From the NCBI RefSeq assembly GCF_000756615.1, contig NZ_CP009288.1:3100001-3164000 (forward strand): DNA of 64,000 nt. Direction: 5' to 3'. A program made the position numbers and the translations under genes. The notes below the pieces were generated by a model that was not told the DNA's origin, did not search any database, and worked only from the letters and a program-made list of their open reading frames with translations. Source of the DNA: Paenibacillus durus (lineage in GTDB: Bacteria > Bacillota > Bacilli > Paenibacillales > Paenibacillaceae). Below, piece after piece: positions 17,804 to 25,295 of the stretch (position 1 is the stretch's first letter; each line of letters begins with the position of its first letter).

Positions 17804-18592
17804 ATGTCAACGATATCGCTTATACTTCTTGTTTTTGTGCTGGGTCTTCGTCATGGACTGGATGCGGATCATTTAGCTTTTATTGATGGACAAACCCGTT
17901 ACAATTGGCGGATGGGCAGCCCGATTGCCCGCTTTGTAGGTACACTGTTTTCATTTGGTCATGGAGCAGTTGTAGCTGGTATGGCGACAATTCTCGGAAT
18001 GTTTACCCAAAATTTTAGATTTCCTGAGTACTTTGACACCTTTGCAACCTGGGTATCGATCATATCCCTATTTATCATTGGAACCATAAATATTATTAAT
18101 CTAATGCGTTCCAAATTTAAAAATGAGGAATTTCAACTTAAGGGGATTAAAGGGAAGTTTATTTCGAATGTTGCGCGGGGAACTACAAATCCATTTTTAA
18201 TTATTTTAGTAGGAGGGATCTTCGCACTGGCTGCGGAGACCATTAGTCAAACCTCCGTTTGGGCACTTGCAGCCGCCGGTAATTCATTCACGTACATGCC
18301 TTTAATTCTGGGACTTATTTTTATGCTCGGAATGATGATTACCGATACCATCGATTCTCTAATTACATTCAGAATGATGAACCAATCAAGCAGCCTGGGG
18401 CAATCAGCTTCAAGAATCATTGGCTGGGTGATTGTTGCTCTGGCCTACGGTGTTTCTTTCTATCAGGCATTCACCTACTTTAATCCTTGGGCAGAGCTTG
18501 ACTTTGAAATCGTCGGGATTATTATTTTCTTATTCTTACTTCTTTGCTTTGTCCTTGTTAATGTGCGAGCGAAGTCAAAGACAGTTCGTTGA
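17804..18592 (+). CDS. NiCoT family nickel/cobalt transporter, probably cobalt-specific
   Basis: A 262-residue membrane protein with about eight helices. The selectivity signature HGLDADH (H-x4-DH) lies in helix 2 near residue 19, and a second family motif in GHGAVVAGMATIL. NiCoT transporters take up Ni(II) or Co(II). The upstream cobalamin riboswitch argues strongly for cobalt, because cobalt is needed for B12. AAGGAATC precedes the ATG. The following two ABC genes appear to be in the same operon (33-bp gap). Nickel for the CO dehydrogenase at 33912 could also pass through it, but that is speculation. Confidence 0.9.
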   Translation: MSTISLILLVFVLGLRHGLDADHLAFIDGQTRYNWRMGSPIARFVGTLFSFGHGAVVAGMATILGMFTQNFRFPEYFDTFATWVSIISLFIIGTINIINLMRSKFKNEEFQLKGIKGKFISNVARGTTNPFLIILVGGIFALAAETISQTSVWALAAAGNSFTYMPLILGLIFMLGMMITDTIDSLITFRMMNQSSSLGQSASRIIGWVIVALAYGVSFYQAFTYFNPWAELDFEIVGIIIFLFLLLCFVLVNVRAKSKTVR

Positions 18593-18624
18593 TGAATCTA
18601 TATGGCCAAAAGGAGAGGGCGACG

Positions 18625-19269
18625 ATGTTCCGGTTAAAGGGAGTAAAAGCCAAAGGGATTCTGTCGATCACAGACTTAACGATACCTGCAAAGAGAATAA
18701 CCTGCATTGTAGGTGGGAGCGGCAGCGGAAAGACAACCTTGCTTCGGCTGTTAAATCAACTGGATAGCCCAGATGAAGGCGAGATTTGGCTGGGTCAACA
18801 TCTTTCAAGCGAACTGGACCCCACCGAGTGGAGGCGAGAAGCGGTGATGGTGCCGCAAGCCACGATCACGTTCAAAGGGACGATAAGAGATAATTTGCAG
18901 ATCGGATTGTCTTTTGCCGGTAAGCCTGAAGCATCCGATGAACAATTGGAGGAGGCGCTTCATCTCGCCTGTCTGGAAAAAAATATGGAACAAAATGCGG
19001 AGGATCTCTCCGGTGGGGAAAAGCAGCGTTTAGCCCTTGCGAGGGCTATTGTGATGAATCCGATGGCGCTCCTTCTGGATGAACCGACTTCAGCACTGGA
19101 TGAAGACACAGCGGATACGGTAATGCAGAGATTGACCGCATTCATTCGTGAAAACGGCAAAACACTCGTCATGATTACGCATTCCCGTCATATTGCCGAT
19201 ACATACGCCGATTTTGTTATTGAAATGAAAAGTGGAATGCCGCAGGGAAGCGGGAGGGATGCACATTGA
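18625..19269 (+). CDS. fetA: FetA-like ABC transporter ATP-binding protein
   Basis: 214 residues with Walker A GGSGSGKTT (about residues 31-39), signature LSGGEKQRLALARAI, Walker B ALLLDEPTSALD and switch ITHSRHI. Size and the FetB partner gene place it with E. coli FetA/YbbL, the ATPase of a putative iron exporter linked to metal and peroxide homeostasis. ATG 18625 has AAAAGGAG 9 nt upstream; a frame extension to 18589 lacks a site. It overlaps fetB by 4 bp. Its location behind a cobalamin-riboswitch cobalt transporter is unusual and suggests cobalt or nickel as an alternative substrate. Confidence 0.82.
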   Translation: MFRLKGVKAKGILSITDLTIPAKRITCIVGGSGSGKTTLLRLLNQLDSPDEGEIWLGQHLSSELDPTEWRREAVMVPQATITFKGTIRDNLQIGLSFAGKPEASDEQLEEALHLACLEKNMEQNAEDLSGGEKQRLALARAIVMNPMALLLDEPTSALDEDTADTVMQRLTAFIRENGKTLVMITHSRHIADTYADFVIEMKSGMPQGSGRDAH

Positions 19270-20045
19270 ACGGAACGATTGATTTATTATTTTGGCAGCT
19301 AGCCGCAGCCTATCTGTTCGTGATTTTACTGATTGTAATCGTTAGAATTAAAGGCATTCCGCGTGAAAAGGAGATATTGATCGGGGCGGTTCGCATGACC
19401 CTGCAGCTCATTCTCGTCGGGTACTTGCTCGTGTACGTATTTGGGAACGCTCATCCGGTGTACACCTTGCTGCTTGTGGCGATTATGCTCGCTTTCTCCA
19501 TTCGGACGGTTATTAACCGGACAAAAGGGAAGCTGTCCAAAGCCTTGAAACAAAGCATTGCTTTTTCGATGACTTCCGGTATTTTGGTCAGCCTTATCTA
19601 TTTTATTTTCATTGTCTTGCAGTTGGCTCCCTGGTACGAACCAAGGTATGTCATTCCAATAGCCGGGATGATCGTCGGCAATTCGATGACAGGGGTCGCG
19701 TTAGGCGTGAATTCCCTGATCGAAGGCATGCACGGCCAAAAAGATAAAGTGGAAGCGGCGCTCATGCTCGGAGCTACACCAAGAATGGCAGCACGGGAGA
19801 TCGTCAATCAGGCATTCGATTCCGCCATGCTGCCCACCATAAATTCGATGGTTGGCATGGGCATCGTGTTCTTACCCGGAATGATGACAGGACAAATCTT
19901 GTCCGGGACATCGCCAATCGTGGCCGTCGAGTACCAAATTGCTATTATGCTGGGAATTGTCGGGAGCGTATCGTTATCTGTCATCCTGTTTGTACAGCTC
20001 GGATACCGGACATTTTTTAACCGCCGCAGCCAGCTTGAATTATAA
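19266..20045 (+). CDS. fetB: FetB-like permease (UPF0014 family)
   Basis: A 259-residue membrane protein with seven or so predicted helices and the UPF0014 hallmarks AGMIVGNSMTGVALGVNSL and GATPRMAAREIVNQAFDSAMLPTIN split over helices 4-6, then FLPGMMTGQILSG. Partner of the upstream ATPase. E. coli FetB is implicated in iron export. TTG start with GGGAGGGA a few nt upstream and a 4-bp overlap with fetA. A strong terminator closes the operon at 20065. Confidence 0.87.
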   Translation: MNGTIDLLFWQLAAAYLFVILLIVIVRIKGIPREKEILIGAVRMTLQLILVGYLLVYVFGNAHPVYTLLLVAIMLAFSIRTVINRTKGKLSKALKQSIAFSMTSGILVSLIYFIFIVLQLAPWYEPRYVIPIAGMIVGNSMTGVALGVNSLIEGMHGQKDKVEAALMLGATPRMAAREIVNQAFDSAMLPTINSMVGMGIVFLPGMMTGQILSGTSPIVAVEYQIAIMLGIVGSVSLSVILFVQLGYRTFFNRRSQLEL

Positions 20046-20064
20046 ACGTATAAACCTCACTTCT

Positions 20065-20122
20065 CCTGCCCGGCTATTCACCGGACATTCCGGATACAAA
20101 TAGCCGGCAGGCCCCTTATTTT
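20065..20122 (+). terminator. Terminator of the cobalamin-riboswitch operon
   Basis: CCTGCCCGGCTATT (20065-20078) pairs with AATAGCCGGCAGG (20099-20111) with a one-base bulge, enclosing an inner CCGGA/TCCGG hairpin. TTATTTTT follows. From 20123 to 20359 I see no gene; an AAAAAGGAGG site at about 20345 belongs to the next gene. Confidence 0.85.
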
Positions 20123-20359
20123 TCCGTTTCTTCTAATCCCATTTCCTGTAATGATGTTCCCATGTAAACCACCCCTTAATGAAATCTTTATCAAATAGAG
20201 GTATGGCTCGTTTATCTTTGCTGAAATATTTTTCTGGAAAAAACAACATAGAAGATGTATATTATATCCAGATTGCTTGGTTTTATATGGTATAACAGAA
20301 CTTGATTACCAGTAATTACAGCCCGGCCGTCAACTGAGGAAACTAAAAAGGAGGATTGC

Positions 20360-21373
20360 ATGAGCAGCTCAAAAATTTTACCGATGCAATACCCGATCAT
20401 TACTTCATGGCAATGGGTGGCGAATTCTTTCGCGGTGCTAGACAATTATCCGGAAACGGAACCCTGGATTATGAATCACTTTATTCAGCTTCAGCTTACT
20501 ACGAATCCGGGTTGGATCAGCGCCTATGTGGATTTTTTCCGGACCCCCGTATTCGAATACTGCCCATGGCTGTTTCATCAGCATTTGAAGCGGGAAACGG
20601 TGCGTTTCATCAATGAGGACATTTGCGCCTTTATTGTGGACTGTATCAATCTGAACAATTACATATACGGCGTGTTCGATCAGGCATTTTTTGTGCAGGG
20701 ACATGACCGGCTGCCGCATGATCTGTTTATTTACGGATACGATCTGGAGCGCCGAGTGTTCCATGCAGCCGATTTCACGTTTACGGGCAAATATTCTTTC
20801 GCGGAGGTTCCGTTCGAGCAGTTGGAGAAGGCGTACCACGCGATAGAAGGGGAGGATGATTGGCTCTATTCCGGCAAGGGCGGCTTATCGTTGATCAGCT
20901 TTAATGACTCGATAGGCTATGAGTTCAATATATCGAATCTGGCGGAGCAGCTGGAGGGCTTTTTAACGGGGCATAACTGCTTTGAGAAGAGCAGGGAAAT
21001 GACCCACCGGACAAATCCTTGCGTATACGGACTGGGAGTCTATGACCAATTGATTGAGAATCTTATAAAGATTCAGAATAAAGAGCAGGGGGCTGATTAC
21101 CGGCCGTTTCATGTGCTCTGTGACCATAAAGCGCTCATGCTGCGCCGGATTCCCTTCCTGGAGCAGCACGGCTATTTGAAGCCGGGTACTAACCTTGCGG
21201 AGCGTTATCAAAGTCTAGAAAATGATGCTCTCCTGTGCAGAAACTTCCTTATCAAGTATATGGTTACGGAACAATCGTCAATTATCGACAAAATAATAAC
21301 AAATATAAGAAAAATTAGAAACGAAGAAGAAGAGCAAATTAAAATCTTATTATCGAATTTAGTGATAGCCTAA
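20360..21373 (+). CDS. Uncharacterised protein, possibly BtrH/C39-peptidase-like fold; first gene of a biosynthetic cluster
   Basis: 337 residues, no signal peptide or membrane helix. The middle part (HDLFIYGYDLERRVFHAADF, about residues 115-140) resembles the His-containing strand region of BtrH-N/C39-like proteins. BtrH is the acyltransferase that moves the ACP-bound side chain in butirosin synthesis. However, the Cys expected near the N terminus is absent (TSWQWVANS stands there), so catalysis by the same mechanism is doubtful. AAAAAGGAGG precedes the ATG. The carrier protein gene starts 33 bp later in the same direction, which supports a role in acyl or aminoacyl transfer. I regard the fold assignment as tentative and the function as unknown. 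Confidence 0.5.
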   Translation: MSSSKILPMQYPIITSWQWVANSFAVLDNYPETEPWIMNHFIQLQLTTNPGWISAYVDFFRTPVFEYCPWLFHQHLKRETVRFINEDICAFIVDCINLNNYIYGVFDQAFFVQGHDRLPHDLFIYGYDLERRVFHAADFTFTGKYSFAEVPFEQLEKAYHAIEGEDDWLYSGKGGLSLISFNDSIGYEFNISNLAEQLEGFLTGHNCFEKSREMTHRTNPCVYGLGVYDQLIENLIKIQNKEQGADYRPFHVLCDHKALMLRRIPFLEQHGYLKPGTNLAERYQSLENDALLCRNFLIKYMVTEQSSIIDKIITNIRKIRNEEEEQIKILLSNLVIA

Positions 21374-21405
21374 TTGTTAAATGATGGATGAAAGGAGTGT
21401 GAGGC

Positions 21406-21681
21406 ATGAGTAAGCAAGGTGTTACCGAGCAAATTATCGAACTGATCAAGCAAAAAATATCATCTTCTCCAGGCACTTCCTCTGAGGACGCGTCCATTAC
21501 GGCTGACACGCTGCTTCGCGATGTGTGGCTTAGACTGGAATCGATTCAGGTCGTTGAACTTGTCGTCGAGTTGGAGACGGAATACGAGACGGAGCTGCCG
21601 GATGAACTCCTGGGCCAGATAGACAGAAGCCCACTAATGGTATCTGATCTGGCCGCAATGGTTAAAGGTGATGCAGTCTAG
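21406..21681 (+). CDS. Acyl carrier protein-like protein 1 (LESI variant)
   Basis: A 91-residue four-helix carrier protein. The usual D-S-L/I attachment motif is replaced by L-E-S-I; Ser46 would take the phosphopantetheine. The helix II region VVELVVELETEYETELP is typical of carrier proteins. Such proteins hold acyl or aminoacyl thioesters for cluster enzymes. AAAGGAGTGTG precedes the ATG. The 3' end overlaps the convergent PIG-L gene by 20 bp. The Asp-to-Glu change next to the Ser is unusual, so modification by a standard PPTase needs testing. Confidence 0.75.
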   Translation: MSKQGVTEQIIELIKQKISSSPGTSSEDASITADTLLRDVWLRLESIQVVELVVELETEYETELPDELLGQIDRSPLMVSDLAAMVKGDAV

Positions 21682-22531
21682 CGCCTGATGTCCCGCTCTC
21701 GCCAAGAGGTACGGAAGCTTTCGAATCCGCCGCGTAAACTCTGAAGAAATAATCGCAGCTTACAGAGCCTTCCCGCTTTGATTGACGAGCCGCTCCTCTT
21801 GCATGTTCCGCCATTTGCCTCAGCATGCTGAATCTCGACGTCCAAAGCAGGCTGATTTGCGAGCTGTATTTCAACGCTGCATTTAATTTGGCTTTCAAGT
21901 TGCTGCGCCCAAGCTTGACCGATCTTTCACTTAGTCCCGCGGCGAGCTCGGTTCTCCAGGTTAAGTCATTATTAAAGCATAGATAAGGCAGGTCTTCGTA
22001 ATACATCAAATGAGCAGGCCAGCCTGTACCGTTTCCGGCTGAAAGCCCGCACCGCTCGGCGGACTGCCGGACGAGGCAGTGATCGATATGCCTTCCGATT
22101 CCAAGCGGCACGTAAACGCCTGCATAATTTTCAAATTGGATTTGTTCTGACAATGCGGAGACGATCTCTTCCATCACCTGATGTTCAGTCCTCCACTCCG
22201 TATTGAACAACTCGTTCAGCTTGCTGTATACAGGGCTGCCGTCTTTATTTTTACGATAAATGCATTCCAGCAGGTTGAGATGCAGGACGCTGGCGCCGAG
22301 CGCCTTCGCAGCTAGAGTATCCTCTTGCCGGCGGACGTCCATCGTATCCATCCCGAGCCCGAATTTTTTGTGAAGGATTCTGGCCAGCATGGACAACTCC
22401 GTTCCCATACCCGTAAAGACGGTAGCGATCGTAACCTGGTAATCTTTTTGTACAAGGGCATCGATGTAATCGCCGCAGGACAGGATCGCATCGTCCAAAT
22501 GGGCGGAAATAAACAAAACATGTTGTGGCAT
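21662..22531 (-). CDS. PIG-L/LmbE family deacetylase
   Basis: A 289-residue zinc deacetylase of the PIG-L (MshB/BshB) family. The metal motif AHLDD is at about residues 10-14 and the third ligand lies in GRHIDH. These enzymes remove an N-acetyl group from GlcNAc-containing or similar amino-sugar conjugates. The start is the ATG at 22531, with AAAGGGGG 7 nt upstream; a start 18 nt earlier lacks a site. It is the only cluster gene on this strand, divergent from the second carrier protein and convergent with the first. Together with the glycosyltransferase-like gene it suggests a GlcNAc-type sugar that is deacetylated. Confidence 0.85.
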   Translation of the reverse strand: MPQHVLFISAHLDDAILSCGDYIDALVQKDYQVTIATVFTGMGTELSMLARILHKKFGLGMDTMDVRRQEDTLAAKALGASVLHLNLLECIYRKNKDGSPVYSKLNELFNTEWRTEHQVMEEIVSALSEQIQFENYAGVYVPLGIGRHIDHCLVRQSAERCGLSAGNGTGWPAHLMYYEDLPYLCFNNDLTWRTELAAGLSERSVKLGRSNLKAKLNAALKYSSQISLLWTSRFSMLRQMAEHARGAARQSKREGSVSCDYFFRVYAADSKASVPLGESGTSGARLHHL

Positions 22532-22623
22532 AAGGCACCCCCTTTGCATTAGTATTACAATTATATACTAATATATCTATATATGTTATTCATATCATTT
22601 TAATTTAGAAAGGAAGAGGAGAA

Positions 22624-22872
22624 ATGTTTGAGAGTATTAAAGAAATTATTATCAAAATCAAAGAGGATGAAAGCTTGCGAAGCACTCTTACGCCAGAGAG
22701 CGATTTGATTAATGATGTCGGCCTGGATTCGCTACAGATGATCAATTTCATTCTGGAGATCGAAGACCGGTTTGGAGTGGAAATTGTGTACGAGGATTTG
22801 GATTACAACAGTCTGCTGTCCATTGAGCGCTTCATCGATTTCCTGAACGGCATGGAGAAGAAGATTGGCTAG
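22624..22872 (+). CDS. Acyl carrier protein 2
   Basis: An 82-residue carrier protein with the canonical GLDSL motif; Ser36 is the phosphopantetheine site. Acidic helix II (FILEIEDRFGVEIV) is typical. GGAAGAGGAG precedes the ATG. The stop codon overlaps the TTG start of the ATP-grasp gene, so the two are coupled, as are carrier and ligase in butirosin synthesis (BtrI/BtrJ). It is the likely substrate of the ATP-grasp ligase. The 74 bp upstream are very AT-rich and probably hold divergent promoters for this gene and the deacetylase. Confidence 0.85.
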   Translation: MFESIKEIIIKIKEDESLRSTLTPESDLINDVGLDSLQMINFILEIEDRFGVEIVYEDLDYNSLLSIERFIDFLNGMEKKIG

Positions 22873-24190
22873 AGAGCTCGTTGCCGGAATCTTTGACGCG
22901 GAGTCCCACTGGAGAGATGAGAATCTGGCGCGCTTGCCCGCTATTCGCGATAAAGAAAGAGAACGGATCGTTCTGGCGATGGATGAGCTTATGTTTCCGT
23001 TCTGCGGCAGCGGCGATACGCTATTAACCCGGTTTGCCATGGAGGATGCACATAAGGCGTATCTGGCAAGCATCGGTTTCTCCTTCGGGCATTGGGTCTG
23101 GGAGGGAGAGGAAGCATCGGCTAATCTCTTTCAGGCCATGGTATCCGAACCGGAACGTGATGAGCGGTACAGAGCATTTGACGCATTATCCCCTTTCGCC
23201 GTCGTGCCGTATACCCATGAGGTTATCGCCAAATACGGATACGCCTCCGAGGTCCCGAGGCTCGAAACGGTGAAACGGGTCAATTCCAAAATATACTCTA
23301 CCTGGTTGACCGGGAATCTTCTTGGCGAAAGCTTCGGTAAGCCGGTGTACTCGGCGGAAGAGCTGTCGATGCTTGGGCATAGCCTGCTGGCGGAGCATGG
23401 ATCAGTTCTTATTAAAGATCCGTACGGCGTTTCCGGAAAAGGCAATATGCTGCTTCAATCGAAGGCGAGCCTGGAGCGAGTGGCGTCTTATATCCGCAAA
23501 CAGGAAGGAGAGGGCAAAACTACCGCTTTCGTAATCGAGCCTTTCCTGGATGTGGAGTGCGATTTCTCTTGCCAGTTCGATATTATGAGGGACGGTTCAT
23601 TCCATCTGATCGGCTTGCAGAAAACACTCAACAGGCAGTTTGCCTATTTGGGCTCCGAATCCATGGATGCAGAAGGGCGGGGGGCGCTCGAAAGGGCGGG
23701 CTACTTCGATGTGCTGATGCAAGCGGCCAATCGCCTGTATAATGCCGGTTACTTTGGGCCGGTCTGTATCGACTCCATGATGTTAAAAGACGGAACGCTG
23801 GTACCGATTGTCGAGATTAATGCGCGGAAGTCGATGGGATTCATTAATCATCGTCTGGATCAAGTCCTTGAGACTCACGGAAAAAAAGGCTTCTTTACCT
23901 TCCGTTCGGTTGGGTTCAAGGAACGGTTCGATTACGAATGGTGGCTTGACGAGCTGAAGCGGCATGACATTCTGTATCCGAACCGGCAAGGAAACGGCAT
24001 TCTGCCGCTGTCTTCCGCCACATTGTTCGCTGGCGCAGCCGAAGCCGGAACCGCCGCACCCGAAGGGGGCCGCTTGCATAAGGGCAGGCTCTACATGACC
24101 GTTATTGCTGATCATTTGCCGGAGCGGGAGCGTTATTTGGAGCGAATGAGACACAGCTTCGAGTCGAAAGGAGGGAAATGGTATAGCTAG
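22865..24190 (+). CDS. ATP-grasp ligase (BtrJ/peptide-ligase type)
   Basis: 441 residues. An ATP-grasp fold covers about residues 170-400. The lysine/glycine loop is IKDPYGVSGKGNM, an adenine-side segment is FVIEPFLDVECDF, and the metal motif VEINARKSMG (Glu, Asn) comes near residue 320. ATP-grasp enzymes activate a carboxylate as acyl phosphate and join it to an amine or thiol. BtrJ in butirosin loads glutamate onto its ACP; coupling to a carrier protein gene here suggests the same. Substrate identity cannot be read. TTG start overlaps the carrier stop. The last codons contain an AAAGGAGGG that serves the next gene. Confidence 0.8.
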   Translation: MARELVAGIFDAESHWRDENLARLPAIRDKERERIVLAMDELMFPFCGSGDTLLTRFAMEDAHKAYLASIGFSFGHWVWEGEEASANLFQAMVSEPERDERYRAFDALSPFAVVPYTHEVIAKYGYASEVPRLETVKRVNSKIYSTWLTGNLLGESFGKPVYSAEELSMLGHSLLAEHGSVLIKDPYGVSGKGNMLLQSKASLERVASYIRKQEGEGKTTAFVIEPFLDVECDFSCQFDIMRDGSFHLIGLQKTLNRQFAYLGSESMDAEGRGALERAGYFDVLMQAANRLYNAGYFGPVCIDSMMLKDGTLVPIVEINARKSMGFINHRLDQVLETHGKKGFFTFRSVGFKERFDYEWWLDELKRHDILYPNRQGNGILPLSSATLFAGAAEAGTAAPEGGRLHKGRLYMTVIADHLPERERYLERMRHSFESKGGKWYS

Positions 24191-24230
24191 CGAAACAAGA
24201 CCAATCACCCTGCTCGGCTCCGGCAACTCT

Positions 24231-25295
24231 TTGGGCGTTTATGTGCCGGTCATGCAGCTTGGCCGCCAATTAAGCGGCAGAGGCATCCCCGCGGATGTGT
24301 ACGTGCTGGAGGATCTCTACCTGGAGCACATTAAGCAGAAGGTGCCGGTGTACAAAAAAGCTTTTCATCAAAACTTCGCCGTAGCCAAAAAAGGGGCCGA
24401 GCTGGCCCGTGATATTTCCAGCTGCCTGGATTCCGTCAAGCTGCAGCAGCTCTTTGAAGTCTGGAGCCGGGAGGGCAGAACCCGATTGATCACCGCAACC
24501 GGCTTCTGGCTTCCAATTATAGAGCAGTATCAGCGTTATATCGGGAGCACGCGGCTGGAGGTGGATTGTCTCCATCTGGACGCCGTTCACTCTCCTTCAT
24601 ATCTGGTATATGAGGACATAGGCGTTTCATACAAGCATATTTGGTTCTATGACCCGGCTTCCAAGGGCATGTCCTACCGGATCGCTATTTCCGATGAGGC
24701 TCCCATACCGCTGCGGATGAGGGAAGAACGTTATATTACGCACGGAGGTGGCTGGGGCATCGGAACTTATCCGTCAGCCGTACAGGAACTGCTGCTGGCG
24801 GGGAAACGCCTTAATGGGCTTGCCTATTACCAAGAAGATATTAAGCCCCATGAACAAATTCAATATTACATGAATGATCCGCAGTGGAGCCCCTGGATAA
24901 AGGACGAACACGGCCGCATGCAGTTTCCCCCGCTCGCGCGGATTGAGCCGGGCCGGGCGCCTGCTTACCGGAATCAGCATCCTTATCCGCCGTTGTTCGA
25001 TGTCATTCGGCACTCCGCCGCGATCATCAGCAAGCCGGGCGGTTATTCATTGATGGAGTCCCTGGCCGCCGCGACGCCTTTCGTTTTTCTGGAGCCGTTC
25101 GGCAGGCATGAGGCGGCCAATGCCGCCTTCTGGATCAAGCAGGGCTTCGGAATCTGGTATGAGGATTGGAAGGCCCAAGGCTATTCCATGGATACGCTCA
25201 TTTCCTTGCATGAGAATCTGATGCGGGCAAGAAATCAATCGATTGATTATGGAGGGATCCTTGATGCAGCCCAAAACAACCCGGAAATTCGATGA
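24231..25295 (+). CDS. Glycosyltransferase-like protein (GT28/MurG-type C-terminal half), true start unclear
   Basis: At least 354 residues. The C-terminal half carries the nucleotide-sugar signature SKPGGYSLMESLAAATPFVF, then EPFGRHEAANA, as in MurG/GT28 enzymes. The frame is open from 24150 and the residues before TTG 24231 (PITLLGSGNS) form the expected first strand and glycine loop, so the real N terminus must be upstream. No ATG, GTG or TTG exists there: the good AAAGGAGGG at 24168-24175 is followed in this frame only by ATA at 24183, while an ATG at 24178 runs out of frame into a stop. Either a rare start, a frameshift or a sequence error is involved. The role is probably sugar transfer to the cluster product. 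Confidence 0.65.
   Translation: MGVYVPVMQLGRQLSGRGIPADVYVLEDLYLEHIKQKVPVYKKAFHQNFAVAKKGAELARDISSCLDSVKLQQLFEVWSREGRTRLITATGFWLPIIEQYQRYIGSTRLEVDCLHLDAVHSPSYLVYEDIGVSYKHIWFYDPASKGMSYRIAISDEAPIPLRMREERYITHGGGWGIGTYPSAVQELLLAGKRLNGLAYYQEDIKPHEQIQYYMNDPQWSPWIKDEHGRMQFPPLARIEPGRAPAYRNQHPYPPLFDVIRHSAAIISKPGGYSLMESLAAATPFVFLEPFGRHEAANAAFWIKQGFGIWYEDWKAQGYSMDTLISLHENLMRARNQSIDYGGILDAAQNNPEIR

Noticed and set aside
20212..20445. 77-codon minus-strand frame overlapping the start of the biosynthetic cluster
   Set aside because: It runs through the promoter region and the first gene, has no ribosome site and no recognisable protein features.
24178..24186. ATG with an AAAGGAGGG site as start of the glycosyltransferase-like gene
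   Set aside because: It reads ATG GTA TAG and stops at once, in a different frame from the conserved protein; recorded as a finding, not used as start.
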